Shown one piece after another: positions 32,342 through 40,525 of a DNA stretch of 46,756 bases. The notes beneath the pieces were generated by a model, which was not told where the DNA came from, ran no database searches, and saw nothing but the letters and a program-made list of their open reading frames with translations. Numbering within the stretch: position 1 is the stretch's first letter; each line of letters begins with the position of its first letter. The position numbers and the translations under genes are program-made. Source of the DNA: Bacteroidales bacterium (GTDB taxonomy: Bacteria > Bacteroidota > Bacteroidia > Bacteroidales > UBA932); assembly GCA_017479265.1 (NCBI GenBank), contig JAFVCK010000074.1, positions 1 to 46,756 on the forward strand, written 5' to 3'.

Positions 32342-34042
32342 TTATTTCTCCTCCTTGAATAAACCGCCCCATTCTGCGCTCTGCAGGCACAGGGAGTTGG
32401 TGCTGAGTTCGGATTTGGGTATGGGATAGACATTGTACTTGGCGGGGAAGGACCTCACCTGGTCGTCACATTCTATGACGGTGTAAGTAAAGTCAGAGCC
32501 GCTCTTGACAGGCTTTACGCCATGGAGTTTCTTGCCGTTGAGGGTCTCCTGAGCCAGGCCCCAGCGGACCAGGTCGAAGAAGCGGTGTCCTTCGAGGCCG
32601 AGTTCGCAGACCCTTTCCTTGCTAAGGTCCTTTACGTAAGCGTCCCAGCTGTTCCTCTGGGTGAGTTCGGGCAGGCCGACTCTGTCGCGTATGGTCTTGA
32701 GGTCGGCGTAGGCCTTCTCCCAATCGCCCTGACGGGCGTATGCCTCGGAGCGTATGAGATAGATTTCAGCCAGCCTCATTTCTATCCAGTACTGTCCGCT
32801 GAGAATGGAAGTGTAGTTCATCGCACCCTCGTACACGAACTTGCGGAAGAGATAGCCGGTGGTGGACTTGTGAACGTTGTCCTGGCCCTCGCTCTTGTAC
32901 TCCATGAATCCGTCCGCTCCGTCCTCGTAAATCTCCAGCTTGCGGCCTCTCCAGTCCGCTCCGTTGTAGAGTATGGAGGCATAGAAACGGGGCTCCCTGT
33001 TGTCGTACGGCTTGCCTCCGTAGAGGGTGGACAGGTTAGCCCAGTCGAAATTCTGGTACGTACCGCCCACCTTTATGTCGAACTTGGAGGCATATTCCTC
33101 GGTAGGGGTGGCGGCTGCGCCTACGTTTACGTCGTATGCCGCGCCGTCTCCGGGAGGACAGAAGTAATTGTTGAAATTATGCTGCTTGCCGGTGGAACCT
33201 CCGCTGCTCTGCTGGAACAGGACGGGGAGTATGAGTTCCTTGTTCTGCCAGGAAGTGAAAATCTTGTTGTAATCTTCGTATGTCGCACCAGGGAGGAGTT
33301 CGTACCATTCTTTGCCGAGAAGTTCGTTGCAGGCGTTGACCGCATCCTCCCAGCGTCCGGCATAGAGGGCGGCGCGGGCTCGCATGCCTATGGCTGCTCC
33401 CTTTGTGACCCTGCCGTAATCGGTGCCGGACCAGCTTTCGGGCAGGTCGGCCTGGGCCTTTTCATATTCCTTGATTATGAAATCCCAGCATTCCTTCGCG
33501 GTGGAACGGGCCTTGGCCTTGTCCTCGGGGCCGTCCACATGATTCTCGTCTGTCCTGAGAATGACTCCGCCGAACCTCAGCGTGAGCTCCTGATAGGCGA
33601 AGGCCCTGAGGAAACGCGCCTCGGCCAAACGGACCTTTACGACTTCCTGGTCCAGGTCCTTGATATAGCCGTAGTTGTAGTCGAAGAAGAATTCGTTTAT
33701 CTGGCGGATATAGGTATATGTCCCCCAGTTGGAGCGGAAGTTGCTGTCTTCGGTGATTATGTTCTGCTGGTAGAACATCTTGTTGACGGTGCCGCCGCCC
33801 GTGCCGTACCATGATTCCTTGACCAGGTCGCTGACGCAGTCGTCGAAAATGTATCCTGCCGTGATGTCGGCATTGGCATACAGCACGGAGTACAAACTCT
33901 TGACATAGAGGTCCATGTGCTCTTCCGAGTCATAGACTACGCTCTCGCTGTGCCATCCTGTGGGGTCCAGGTCGAGAGGGTTCTTGCAGGCGCTTATCGT
34001 CATTGCCGCAAGGGCCGCGTAAAGTATATGTCTTGCTTTCAT
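32342..34042 (-). CDS. susD: SusD/RagB family glycan-capture lipoprotein
   Basis: A 566-aa SusD/RagB lipoprotein, the lid of the SusCD outer-membrane glycan importer. Signal ends TISAC (Cys19), then CKNPLDLDPTGWHSESVVYDSEEHMDLYVKSLYSVLY. The TPR-containing N-terminal half shows VRLAEARFLRAFAYQELTLRFGGVIL, and the C-terminal SusD domain shows YWIEMRLAEIYLIRSEAYAR and DLSKERVCELGLEGHRFFDLVRWG, both family hallmarks. The C-terminal YPIPKSELSTN element is also typical. It lies 12 bp after susC in the same operon. The gene symbol denotes the family role; the substrate is unknown, but the neighbouring enzymes point to an amino-sugar glycan. Confidence 0.96.
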   Translation of the reverse strand: MKARHILYAALAAMTISACKNPLDLDPTGWHSESVVYDSEEHMDLYVKSLYSVLYANADITAGYIFDDCVSDLVKESWYGTGGGTVNKMFYQQNIITEDSNFRSNWGTYTYIRQINEFFFDYNYGYIKDLDQEVVKVRLAEARFLRAFAYQELTLRFGGVILRTDENHVDGPEDKAKARSTAKECWDFIIKEYEKAQADLPESWSGTDYGRVTKGAAIGMRARAALYAGRWEDAVNACNELLGKEWYELLPGATYEDYNKIFTSWQNKELILPVLFQQSSGGSTGKQHNFNNYFCPPGDGAAYDVNVGAAATPTEEYASKFDIKVGGTYQNFDWANLSTLYGGKPYDNREPRFYASILYNGADWRGRKLEIYEDGADGFMEYKSEGQDNVHKSTTGYLFRKFVYEGAMNYTSILSGQYWIEMRLAEIYLIRSEAYARQGDWEKAYADLKTIRDRVGLPELTQRNSWDAYVKDLSKERVCELGLEGHRFFDLVRWGLAQETLNGKKLHGVKPVKSGSDFTYTVIECDDQVRSFPAKYNVYPIPKSELSTNSLCLQSAEWGGLFKEEK

Positions 34043-34054
34043 GTCCTGTCTCGT

Positions 34055-37000
34055 TTAGAAGGTTATGTCAAGTCCGAAAGTGACGGTGCGCTGCTGGGGA
34101 TAGTATCCCGTGACCGCATTGGGGCTTTCGGGGTCCAGATACTTGAACCGGGTGAAAGTCAGAAGGTTGCTGCCCGAAACGGAGAACCTTACGCTCTGTA
34201 TGTTTATCTTGCGGGTAATCTTGGAGGGAATGGTGTAGCCCAGGCTTGCGTTCTTGAGACGCAGGTAGGCTCCGTTCCTCATCCAGAAGTCCGAAACGCG
34301 GTAGTTGTTGGCATAGGAGCCGCCGTTGACGGACAGCCTCGGGTACTCTGCATCCGTGTTGTCCGGCCTCCAGCTGTTCTCCACCAGGTAGAGAGGAGCG
34401 TTGTCGTAGCCTGCATAGAATGGACGTGTCAGAGGGTTGGCATCCGTAACTCCGTTGGCCCAGCGTCCCAGCAGCATCTTGTCGCAGAGTGCGGAGCCCT
34501 GGAACTGGAGGTTCACGTCGAAACCCTTCCAGCTCATGTCGAACTGGAATGCGTACATGAGTTCGGGACGGCTGTTGCGTGCAATCTGCACCACGTCATC
34601 GCTGTTTATCATGCCGTCGCCGTTGATATCCACGTACTTGATGTCACCAAGCTGCACATCCACTCCACCGGGAGCGGTGTCGAGGTCTTCCTGGGTCTGG
34701 TACAGGCCGTCGGACTTGTAGCCCCAGATGGCTCCTATGGAAGTGCCTATGGTGCTCTGCCAGGGCAGTACGTTGTCAGCCTCGGTCTTCTTGAGGATGC
34801 GGTTGCGTGCCCATGAAACATTGCCCGAAATCCTGTAGTAGAAGTCGTGGACCCTGTTCTCGTGGCGCAGCGACAGCTCGAAGCCCCTGTTGTCGAACTT
34901 GCCGTCGTTGACATTGGTGGGGTAGTGGCCGCCGAGGGAGGCGGGATATGCCGCGCTGATATTGTTGAGAATGTCGTAGGTGTATTTGTAGAACCAGTCG
35001 AACTCTGCGCTCAGCAGGCCCTTCCATGCGGAGAACTCGATACCTGCGTCGTATGTCCTGATATGCTCCCAGGTGAGGTCGAAGCGGGGATATGAGACCG
35101 TGTTGTAGAGAGTGGGCTGGGCCGTCTGTCCGAAGGCCACGGCGTTTATGTTGGTAGCGTAGCTCTTGCGGAACAGCCATGCGGTGGCGTTGTCGTTTCC
35201 TACTTCGCCCGCCGAAGCCCTGACTTTCAGCAGGTCTATGCTGCTGACATTGTCCTTGAACCAGTTTTCCTTGGAAATGACCCATCCTGCCGAAACTGAA
35301 GGGAAGAAGCCCCAGCGGTACTCCTTGGCGAATTTATAGGAACCGTCCAGACGGGCTGCAATCTCTATGAGGTAGCGGTCGTCGTAGGAGTAGTTGATAC
35401 GGCCCACGAAACCCGCGTAAGCGTCATGTCCGGAAGAGCTGCCTGTGGTCCTGGTCTTAGGATCGGACTGGCTGAGCTCCACTATGTCGAAGAAGTCGAA
35501 GTTCATTCCATTGCCCGAGAACTGGGTGCTGTTGCCCTGGTTGAGTTCGTACAGCACGAGGGCCGAAACGGAGTGCTTGCCGAAGGTGTTGGAATAGGAG
35601 ATTTCCGGACGGAGTATGGTCTGCCATATCCTCTGAGTCCCCATGTTGAGGTTGCCTGTCTCCAAGGCGTTGGAACACATTTTCGGCTCCTTGTCGAAGG
35701 TTTTGGCCATAAAGTTCCATCCCATGACCTTGTATCCGTAGGCGAAGGTCTTGGTGGTGATGTCACGGTAGTCCCAGCTGTAGCTGAGGGCGGCGCGAAG
35801 GCCTTTCAGGAATGGCGCGTTGTACTGGATCTTGCCCAGGGTCTCCACCTTCATCGTGCGTGTCTTGGAATAACCGCTGTTCTTGGCTCCATAGACGGCG
35901 TTCGCAACGAAAGCGTCGCTGGTGCGCATTCCGGAAGTAGCCATGCCCTTGTACTGGGGAGAAGTGTCCATTTCGTAGGTCTGGGGGACAAACGGCAGGG
36001 CGTACATGAGGCAGAAAGGCACCGTACCGCCGAGCTCTCCGTTTGCGAAGGACATCACGCCGGGCTGGTTGTAATCCTGTATCATCAGGCCCAGGTTCAG
36101 GCTTATGGTCAGGTTCCTGGTAGGCTTCGCATCCACGTTGGAGCGGATGTTGGTACGGTTGTTATAATGGTCCTCGAGGAATCCGTTCTGGTTCTGGAAG
36201 GCTCCGCTTATGTAGTAGTTCACCCTGCTGTTGCCTCCTGAAACGGAGAGGTTGTGCTGGTGGGTGAGGGTGGTGCGGAGCATGGGGTCTATCCAGCTGG
36301 TGTTCTCGATTCCGTCGGTGAGGTCGCCGTTGTTGACAAGAGCGATGTCGGCCGCCGTAAAGAAGGGCGTGGTCTCCTCGAGGGCATATCCCTTGGACAC
36401 CTGGTCCAGCTGGTAGGCGAGGTTGTAGTACTTCATGTACTGCTCGCCGTTCATCATCTTGGGCAGCATGGTAGGGGTGGAAAGCACCACTCTGCCGGAA
36501 TAGCTCACCGATGCCGAGCCTTCGTCTCCACGCTTTGTGGTGACAAGCACTACGCCGTTCGCGCCCTTCATTCCATATACTGAGCAGGATGCGGCATCCT
36601 TCAGTACGGAAATACTTTCGATATCGGCGGGGTTGACCGTGTTCATGTCCCTTTCTATGCCATCTACCAGCACCAGCACCGTACCGGCATCATTGTAGGA
36701 GGAATATCCTCTCACAAGGATGGATACCTGGTCGGAACCGGGCTGTCCCAGGGACTGCTGGGTGATGACTCCCGGCAGCTTTCCGACTATGGCCTGGGAA
36801 GTGTTGGTCACCGTGACTTTCTTGAGCTCGGTGTTGGATACTGCGGAAACGGAGCCCGTCATGTGAATCTTCTTCTGTGCTCCGTAACCGACTATGACCA
36901 CCTCGTCGATGTAATCGCTGTTGTTCTTCATGACGATGTCTATGACGCTGCGGCCGGCAACGGGGACGGTTTCGGTATTCATGCCAAGACAGGAGAATTC

Positions 37001-37243
37001 AAGCGACTGGCCTTCGGAGGCTACCCTGATGGTGTATGCTCCTGCGCCGTCGGTGGTCGTGCCCGTCTTGGTGCCCTTGACCAGGACTCCGACTCCTGGA
37101 AGGGGAAGCCCGTCCTCGTCGGTAACATGTCCTTTCACCGTGCTTTGTGCCAACGCAGGCACAGCGGACAGCACCGTCAGGACGAGGGCCAAAAGGCCTC
37201 CTCTGGAAGCGAAGTCCGTGAATGAGTGAAATTTGGCTTTCAT
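34055..37243 (-). CDS. susC: SusC/RagA family TonB-linked outer membrane transporter
   Basis: A 1062-aa SusC-type TonB-dependent transporter that imports glycan fragments through the outer membrane. Signal peptide to about residue 32 (LSAVPALAQ), then a carboxypeptidase-regulatory-like domain (about 34-110: VKGHVTDEDGLPLPGVGVLVKGT), the TonB box region DEVVIVGYGAQKK, a plug domain (about 120-235; VLVRGYSSYNDAGTVLVLVDG, YGMKGANGVVLVTTKRG) and a 22-strand-type barrel ending in TVTFGLDITF. Size is normal. First gene of the 17-gene operon; its ATG at 37241-37243 lies 34 bp downstream of a perfect -7 box. No extra N-terminal signalling (STN) domain is present, so it probably does not signal through an anti-sigma factor. 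Confidence 0.97.
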   Translation of the reverse strand: MKAKFHSFTDFASRGGLLALVLTVLSAVPALAQSTVKGHVTDEDGLPLPGVGVLVKGTKTGTTTDGAGAYTIRVASEGQSLEFSCLGMNTETVPVAGRSVIDIVMKNNSDYIDEVVIVGYGAQKKIHMTGSVSAVSNTELKKVTVTNTSQAIVGKLPGVITQQSLGQPGSDQVSILVRGYSSYNDAGTVLVLVDGIERDMNTVNPADIESISVLKDAASCSVYGMKGANGVVLVTTKRGDEGSASVSYSGRVVLSTPTMLPKMMNGEQYMKYYNLAYQLDQVSKGYALEETTPFFTAADIALVNNGDLTDGIENTSWIDPMLRTTLTHQHNLSVSGGNSRVNYYISGAFQNQNGFLEDHYNNRTNIRSNVDAKPTRNLTISLNLGLMIQDYNQPGVMSFANGELGGTVPFCLMYALPFVPQTYEMDTSPQYKGMATSGMRTSDAFVANAVYGAKNSGYSKTRTMKVETLGKIQYNAPFLKGLRAALSYSWDYRDITTKTFAYGYKVMGWNFMAKTFDKEPKMCSNALETGNLNMGTQRIWQTILRPEISYSNTFGKHSVSALVLYELNQGNSTQFSGNGMNFDFFDIVELSQSDPKTRTTGSSSGHDAYAGFVGRINYSYDDRYLIEIAARLDGSYKFAKEYRWGFFPSVSAGWVISKENWFKDNVSSIDLLKVRASAGEVGNDNATAWLFRKSYATNINAVAFGQTAQPTLYNTVSYPRFDLTWEHIRTYDAGIEFSAWKGLLSAEFDWFYKYTYDILNNISAAYPASLGGHYPTNVNDGKFDNRGFELSLRHENRVHDFYYRISGNVSWARNRILKKTEADNVLPWQSTIGTSIGAIWGYKSDGLYQTQEDLDTAPGGVDVQLGDIKYVDINGDGMINSDDVVQIARNSRPELMYAFQFDMSWKGFDVNLQFQGSALCDKMLLGRWANGVTDANPLTRPFYAGYDNAPLYLVENSWRPDNTDAEYPRLSVNGGSYANNYRVSDFWMRNGAYLRLKNASLGYTIPSKITRKINIQSVRFSVSGSNLLTFTRFKYLDPESPNAVTGYYPQQRTVTFGLDITF

Positions 37244-37277
37244 TAGCGTTATAATTTAGTTGTATTATCCAATACCC

Positions 37278-37285
37278 CAAAGTTA
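37278..37285 (-). promoter_or_regulatory. -7 box of the PUL operon promoter
   Basis: The minus strand reads TAACTTTG, an exact TAnnTTTG match, 34 bp before the susC ATG. No -33 TTG is present at the right distance, which fits a promoter that needs an activator. Confidence 0.7.
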
Positions 37286-37303
37286 CTTTATATAGCGCCT
37301 TCT

Positions 37304-37324
37304 TTTTGCGGAAAAAACGCAAAA
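37304..37324 (-). promoter_or_regulatory. inverted repeat upstream of the susC promoter, candidate operator
   Basis: TTTTGCG and CGCAAAA form perfect 7-bp arms with a 7-bp spacer. The repeat starts 18 bp upstream of the -7 box, where an activator would sit in place of the missing -33 element, and just after the stop codon of the adjacent AraC/XylR-type regulator gene. It could also be a weak RNA hairpin after that gene. Confidence 0.45.
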
Positions 37325-37330
37325 TTATAT

Positions 37331-38476
37331 TCAAATACCGCAATTCAGACTGCGATATTCCTTTGGAGACATTCCGTAGAACTTCTTGAAAGTCCGGGAG
37401 AGATTGTTGCTGTCCAGGAAGCCCGATTCCATGGCTATGTCCATGAGTGGCCTGTCGGTCGAAAGCAGCAGGCGGGCGAAGCAGTCCAGACGGCAGCTTA
37501 TGAGATACTGGTAAATGGTCGTGTCCATTTCGTTCTTGAAACGCAGTTCGAGGTTCCTTCTTGACATTCGCGCGCACGCGAGAATGTCCTGCATTCCAAT
37601 GTCGGAAGCGAAATTCTCCTCTATGAAGGACACTACTTTCGCGACGGCTGCATCCTTGATGTCATGCCTGTCGGTGGACTTCCTCCGGACTATCTGCCGG
37701 GGCTTTATCACAACGGTGAAAGGCTCTTTGCTGCCGCTTTGCATGCGCTCTTCCAGCATCTGGCAGGTGCGGTAGCCGCCCTGTTCTACATCCAGTTCTA
37801 TGGACGAAATGGGAGGGTCCGATATTTCGCAGAAAAGGTCGTCGTTGTCCACTCCCAGCAGGGCCAGGTCGGTGGGAATCTGTATGCCTTCAGTCTTGCA
37901 TATTTCGGATATGAAAAGGGCGTGAGCGTCGTCGCAGCAAAAAAGCGCCACGCTCTTTGGAAGAGTTCGGAGCCAGGCGGTTACCTCTCGCCGGGCCTCG
38001 TTCTCCGGCACGTCTATCAGCATGGTCGACAGGCTGCCGCCGGCCTCTGAAACCCTCTCCGAAAAGCCCTGCAGCCTCTCCTCGGACCACACCACGTTCC
38101 GGACCCCGTAGTAAGCGAAGTTGGTGAACTGCCTCTTTATGAAAAAATCTGCGGCGATTTCGCCCGTCCCTATGTAATCCCCCGTAAGGTTGGAATAGTC
38201 CTTGCTGCGGCTGCGATAGTTCTGCAGCACTATGGGGATGCCCAGTTTCTTCAGCAGGGGAGCGCGGCTGCTGTTCCAGCGGCCTATGATGCCGTCGGCC
38301 TGCCATTTGCGAGCCCAGCGCAGGATGTGCTGTTCCCCGTTCTCGTCCCAACTGTACCAAGAGGGCATGCGGTAGAACTGCCACGGCCCTTTTTCATGGG
38401 AATAGCGGACGATTCCGCGCAGCAGCTTGCGGTCGAATTCGCTGGCGCAGTCAATGAGCAGGATGACCTTTCTCAT
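37331..38476 (-). CDS. XylR-type transcriptional regulator (sugar-binding domain + AraC HTH)
   Basis: A 381-aa cytoplasmic regulator. Residues 1 to about 265 form a LacI/periplasmic-binding-protein-like ligand domain (VILLIDCASEFDRKLLRGIVRYSHEKGPW, TDLALLGVDNDDLFCEISDPPISSIELD). Residues about 280-378 are a double helix-turn-helix AraC domain (IGMQDILACARMSRRNLELRFKNEM; PLMDIAMESGFLDSNNLSRTFKKFYGMSPKEYR). This architecture is that of E. coli XylR, an activator of sugar catabolism. The ATG 38474-38476 overlaps the ROK stop as ATGA. It lies immediately upstream of the PUL operon and is the likely regulator that senses an incoming or processed sugar. No hybrid two-component sensor or SusR is in the window. 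Confidence 0.92.
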   Translation of the reverse strand: MRKVILLIDCASEFDRKLLRGIVRYSHEKGPWQFYRMPSWYSWDENGEQHILRWARKWQADGIIGRWNSSRAPLLKKLGIPIVLQNYRSRSKDYSNLTGDYIGTGEIAADFFIKRQFTNFAYYGVRNVVWSEERLQGFSERVSEAGGSLSTMLIDVPENEARREVTAWLRTLPKSVALFCCDDAHALFISEICKTEGIQIPTDLALLGVDNDDLFCEISDPPISSIELDVEQGGYRTCQMLEERMQSGSKEPFTVVIKPRQIVRRKSTDRHDIKDAAVAKVVSFIEENFASDIGMQDILACARMSRRNLELRFKNEMDTTIYQYLISCRLDCFARLLLSTDRPLMDIAMESGFLDSNNLSRTFKKFYGMSPKEYRSLNCGI

Positions 38477-39342
38477 AGCCTTCTGTGTGCGTCTATTCCT
38501 GCTCCCACGACCCCTGCGTCTCCGCCGAGAGCGGCCTTGGCGATGCGCAGTTTCTTGGAGGTGGAATCGCAGATGAAGCGTCTCATGAATGTTTCCGCCT
38601 CTTCGAGGAACAGGTCCGAAGACTGTATCACCGAACCTCCCAGGACCACTATGTCGGGGTCGTCCATGTTCACAGTCCAGCTGAGGGCGAATCCGAGGGC
38701 CAGGGCGAATTCCTTCCATACCTTGCATGCGTCAGGGTCGGAGCGCCTTGCAAGGTCGGCTATTTCCTTGCCGGAGCGGGAGATGCCCGTGAGTTTTTCA
38801 TACATTCTCTGTATGCCCGTTCCGGACACCCAGTCTTCTATTATTCCGTCGCGGTAGGGGGCCGTCCATATTTCTCCGGCATTGTCCGCAGCGCCTCTGA
38901 CCACCTTCAGAGAGACCACCAGCGCCGCTCCGAGTCCCGTGCCTATGGTTAGGCCGAGCACCCTGTCATAGCCTTTCCCCGCCCCGGCGGCCGCTTCTCC
39001 GAGTATGAGGGCGTTGGCATCGTTGTTCAGGAAAACCGGCAGCCCCGTATCCTCAGAGAGCCTCTTGCAGATAGGGAAATACTGCATGGAAGGCAGGTTG
39101 TTGCAGTCCAGGGTCATTCCCCTGTCTATGTCTATGGGACCTGTGGAGCCTATGCCTATGGCTGCGGTCGAGCGGTTGCGCGTGCCCTCGACAAGGCGGA
39201 CTATCCTGCTGTATATTTCCTCTCCTGTGGCCGTCATCGCGTCGGTGGGAAGGGAGGCAGTATAGCCGTCGATTTCCCCTCCGGGAAGTATCCGGGCCGC
39301 CCTTATGTTGGTGCCTCCGAGGTCTATTCCTATGGTATTCAT
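38473..39342 (-). CDS. ROK family sugar kinase
   Basis: A 289-aa ROK protein without an HTH, so a kinase rather than a repressor. The phosphate-binding motif DLGGTNIRAA is at residues 7-16, the catalytic Asp in NNDANA (D108 by my count), and ADP-binding glycines are in LTIGTGLGAALV and LGGDAGVVGAG. The canonical GE(I/F)GH plus CxCGxxGC zinc site is absent: the region reads AGEIWTAPYRDG, a variant seen in some Bacteroidota ROK proteins. It likely phosphorylates a hexose or amino sugar such as GlcN, GlcNAc or ManNAc; the context of GH20/GH2 and SIS favours an amino sugar. It is coupled by ATGA to the regulator and divergent from the CNNM gene. Confidence 0.9.
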   Translation of the reverse strand: MNTIGIDLGGTNIRAARILPGGEIDGYTASLPTDAMTATGEEIYSRIVRLVEGTRNRSTAAIGIGSTGPIDIDRGMTLDCNNLPSMQYFPICKRLSEDTGLPVFLNNDANALILGEAAAGAGKGYDRVLGLTIGTGLGAALVVSLKVVRGAADNAGEIWTAPYRDGIIEDWVSGTGIQRMYEKLTGISRSGKEIADLARRSDPDACKVWKEFALALGFALSWTVNMDDPDIVVLGGSVIQSSDLFLEEAETFMRRFICDSTSKKLRIAKAALGGDAGVVGAGIDAHRRL

Positions 39343-39366
39343 GGCAGTTTTAATATATAATCGGTG

Positions 39367-39374
39367 CTAAATTA
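39367..39374 (-). promoter_or_regulatory. possible -7 box for the ROK-regulator pair
   Basis: The minus strand reads TAATTTAG, seven of eight matches to TAnnTTTG, 24 bp before the ROK ATG. It lies in the 78-bp divergent region shared with the CNNM promoter. Confidence 0.4.
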
Positions 39375-39395
39375 GTAAAAAAAACGAATTTTGGC

Positions 39396-39403
39396 TATAT
39401 TTG
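39396..39403 (+). promoter_or_regulatory. -7 box for the CNNM/CBS gene
   Basis: TATATTTG is an exact TAnnTTTG match, 17 bp before the ATG at 39421, giving a very short leader. No clear -33 element. Confidence 0.65.
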
Positions 39404-39420
39404 CAGGCTATTTTTGCACA

Positions 39421-40479
39421 ATGGGACTTTTGATTTCATATTTGCTGCTGGCCATACTGGTATCGTTCCTCTGCTCTTTGCTGGAGTCGGTGCTTATGTC
39501 TTCGCCCATTTCCTACCTCACCATGAAGGCCGAGGAAGGGGACAGGAACGCCTCCCTGATGCTGAAAATGAAGTCGGACATGGACAGGCCCATAGCCGCC
39601 ATACTGTCCCTCAACACCATAGCCAATACCATAGGCGCGGCCGGAGTCGGCCGTCAGGCCACCATACTTTTCGGCAGCGAAATGTTCGGCGTGGTCTCCG
39701 CCGTAACCACCATACTGATACTGCTTTTCGCCGAGATAATCCCCAAGAACATAGGCTCTGCCAAGTGGAAGCACCTGCTGTGGCTCTCCAGGGTCATGAA
39801 GGTGCTCATCTATATCCTCTATCCTCTTGTAATCCTTATCGAATGGCTGTCCAAGAAGGTCTCTCCCGATGACGAGGACGACCAGAGCATCAGCCGCGAG
39901 GAAGTCTCGGCCATGGCCAACATAGGGGAGGAGGAAGGCGTTTTCGACAAGAGCGAGAACAAGGTCATACAGAATATCATAAAGCTCGACGACATAAAGG
40001 CTTATGACATAATGACTCCCCGCGTGGTCTCCGCCATAGCTCCGGAGTCCATGACGCTCAAGTCTTTCTACAAGGAAAGGCAGCTGTCCCACAATTCCAG
40101 GATTCCGCTCTACAGCGATTCCCCCGAATTCATAACCGGCTATGTGCTGCGCTCCACCGTGCTTGAGAATCTGGCCGAGGACAAGTTCGGCATGACCCTG
40201 GGCGACCTCAAGAGGGACATAGCGGCCTTCAACGAGGATGTCTCCGTCAGCGACATCTGGCAGGCCCTGCTCCGCAGCAAGGACCAGATATCCATCGTCA
40301 TCGACGACTATGGCTGTTTCCAGGGCATAATCACCCTTGAAGACATAATTGAAACCGTTCTCGGAATGGAAATCATAGACGAGAGCGACACGGTGACGGA
40401 CATGCAGCAATATGCCCGCGAGAGATGGGAGAGGAGGCAGAAGCAGTACAAGCAGATAACACTTCCGGATGACGAATGA
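39421..40479 (+). CDS. CNNM/CorC-type membrane protein with CBS domains
   Basis: A 352-aa CNNM-family protein, related to magnesium/cobalt efflux and hemolysin-like proteins. The DUF21 transmembrane domain spans about 1-150 with four hydrophobic segments (LLISYLLLAILVSFLCSLLES; SLNTIANTIGAAGVG; VTTILILLFAEIIPKNIG; VLIYILYPLVILIEWLSK). A CBS pair follows (about 190-330; AYDIMTPRVVSA, SRIPLYSD, GIITLEDIIETVLGMEI). The C-terminal CorC_HlyC transporter-associated domain is missing: the protein stops after a basic/acidic tail, which accounts for its shorter length than 420-aa members. The true start is ATG 39421. Mg2+ transport or its regulation is the family-level guess. Confidence 0.88.
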   Translation: MGLLISYLLLAILVSFLCSLLESVLMSSPISYLTMKAEEGDRNASLMLKMKSDMDRPIAAILSLNTIANTIGAAGVGRQATILFGSEMFGVVSAVTTILILLFAEIIPKNIGSAKWKHLLWLSRVMKVLIYILYPLVILIEWLSKKVSPDDEDDQSISREEVSAMANIGEEEGVFDKSENKVIQNIIKLDDIKAYDIMTPRVVSAIAPESMTLKSFYKERQLSHNSRIPLYSDSPEFITGYVLRSTVLENLAEDKFGMTLGDLKRDIAAFNEDVSVSDIWQALLRSKDQISIVIDDYGCFQGIITLEDIIETVLGMEIIDESDTVTDMQQYARERWERRQKQYKQITLPDDE

Positions 40480-40511
40480 TTTGGCTTTTTGCTTACATTT
40501 TTTTATCTTTG
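40480..40511 (+). promoter_or_regulatory. promoter of the BACON lipoprotein - M6 protease operon
   Basis: TTTG at 40480-40483, a 20-bp spacer and TATCTTTG at 40504-40511 give the best match in the window to the full Bacteroidota -33/-7 promoter. It begins immediately after the CNNM stop codon and ends 14 bp before the first ATG. Confidence 0.8.
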
Positions 40512-40525
40512 GAGGCTTTTAACCA

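Noticed and set aside
37304-37324. Terminator for the XylR-type gene
   Set aside because: The stem is only 7 bp with an AT-rich arm and no U-run follows it in the transcript, so an operator is the better reading.
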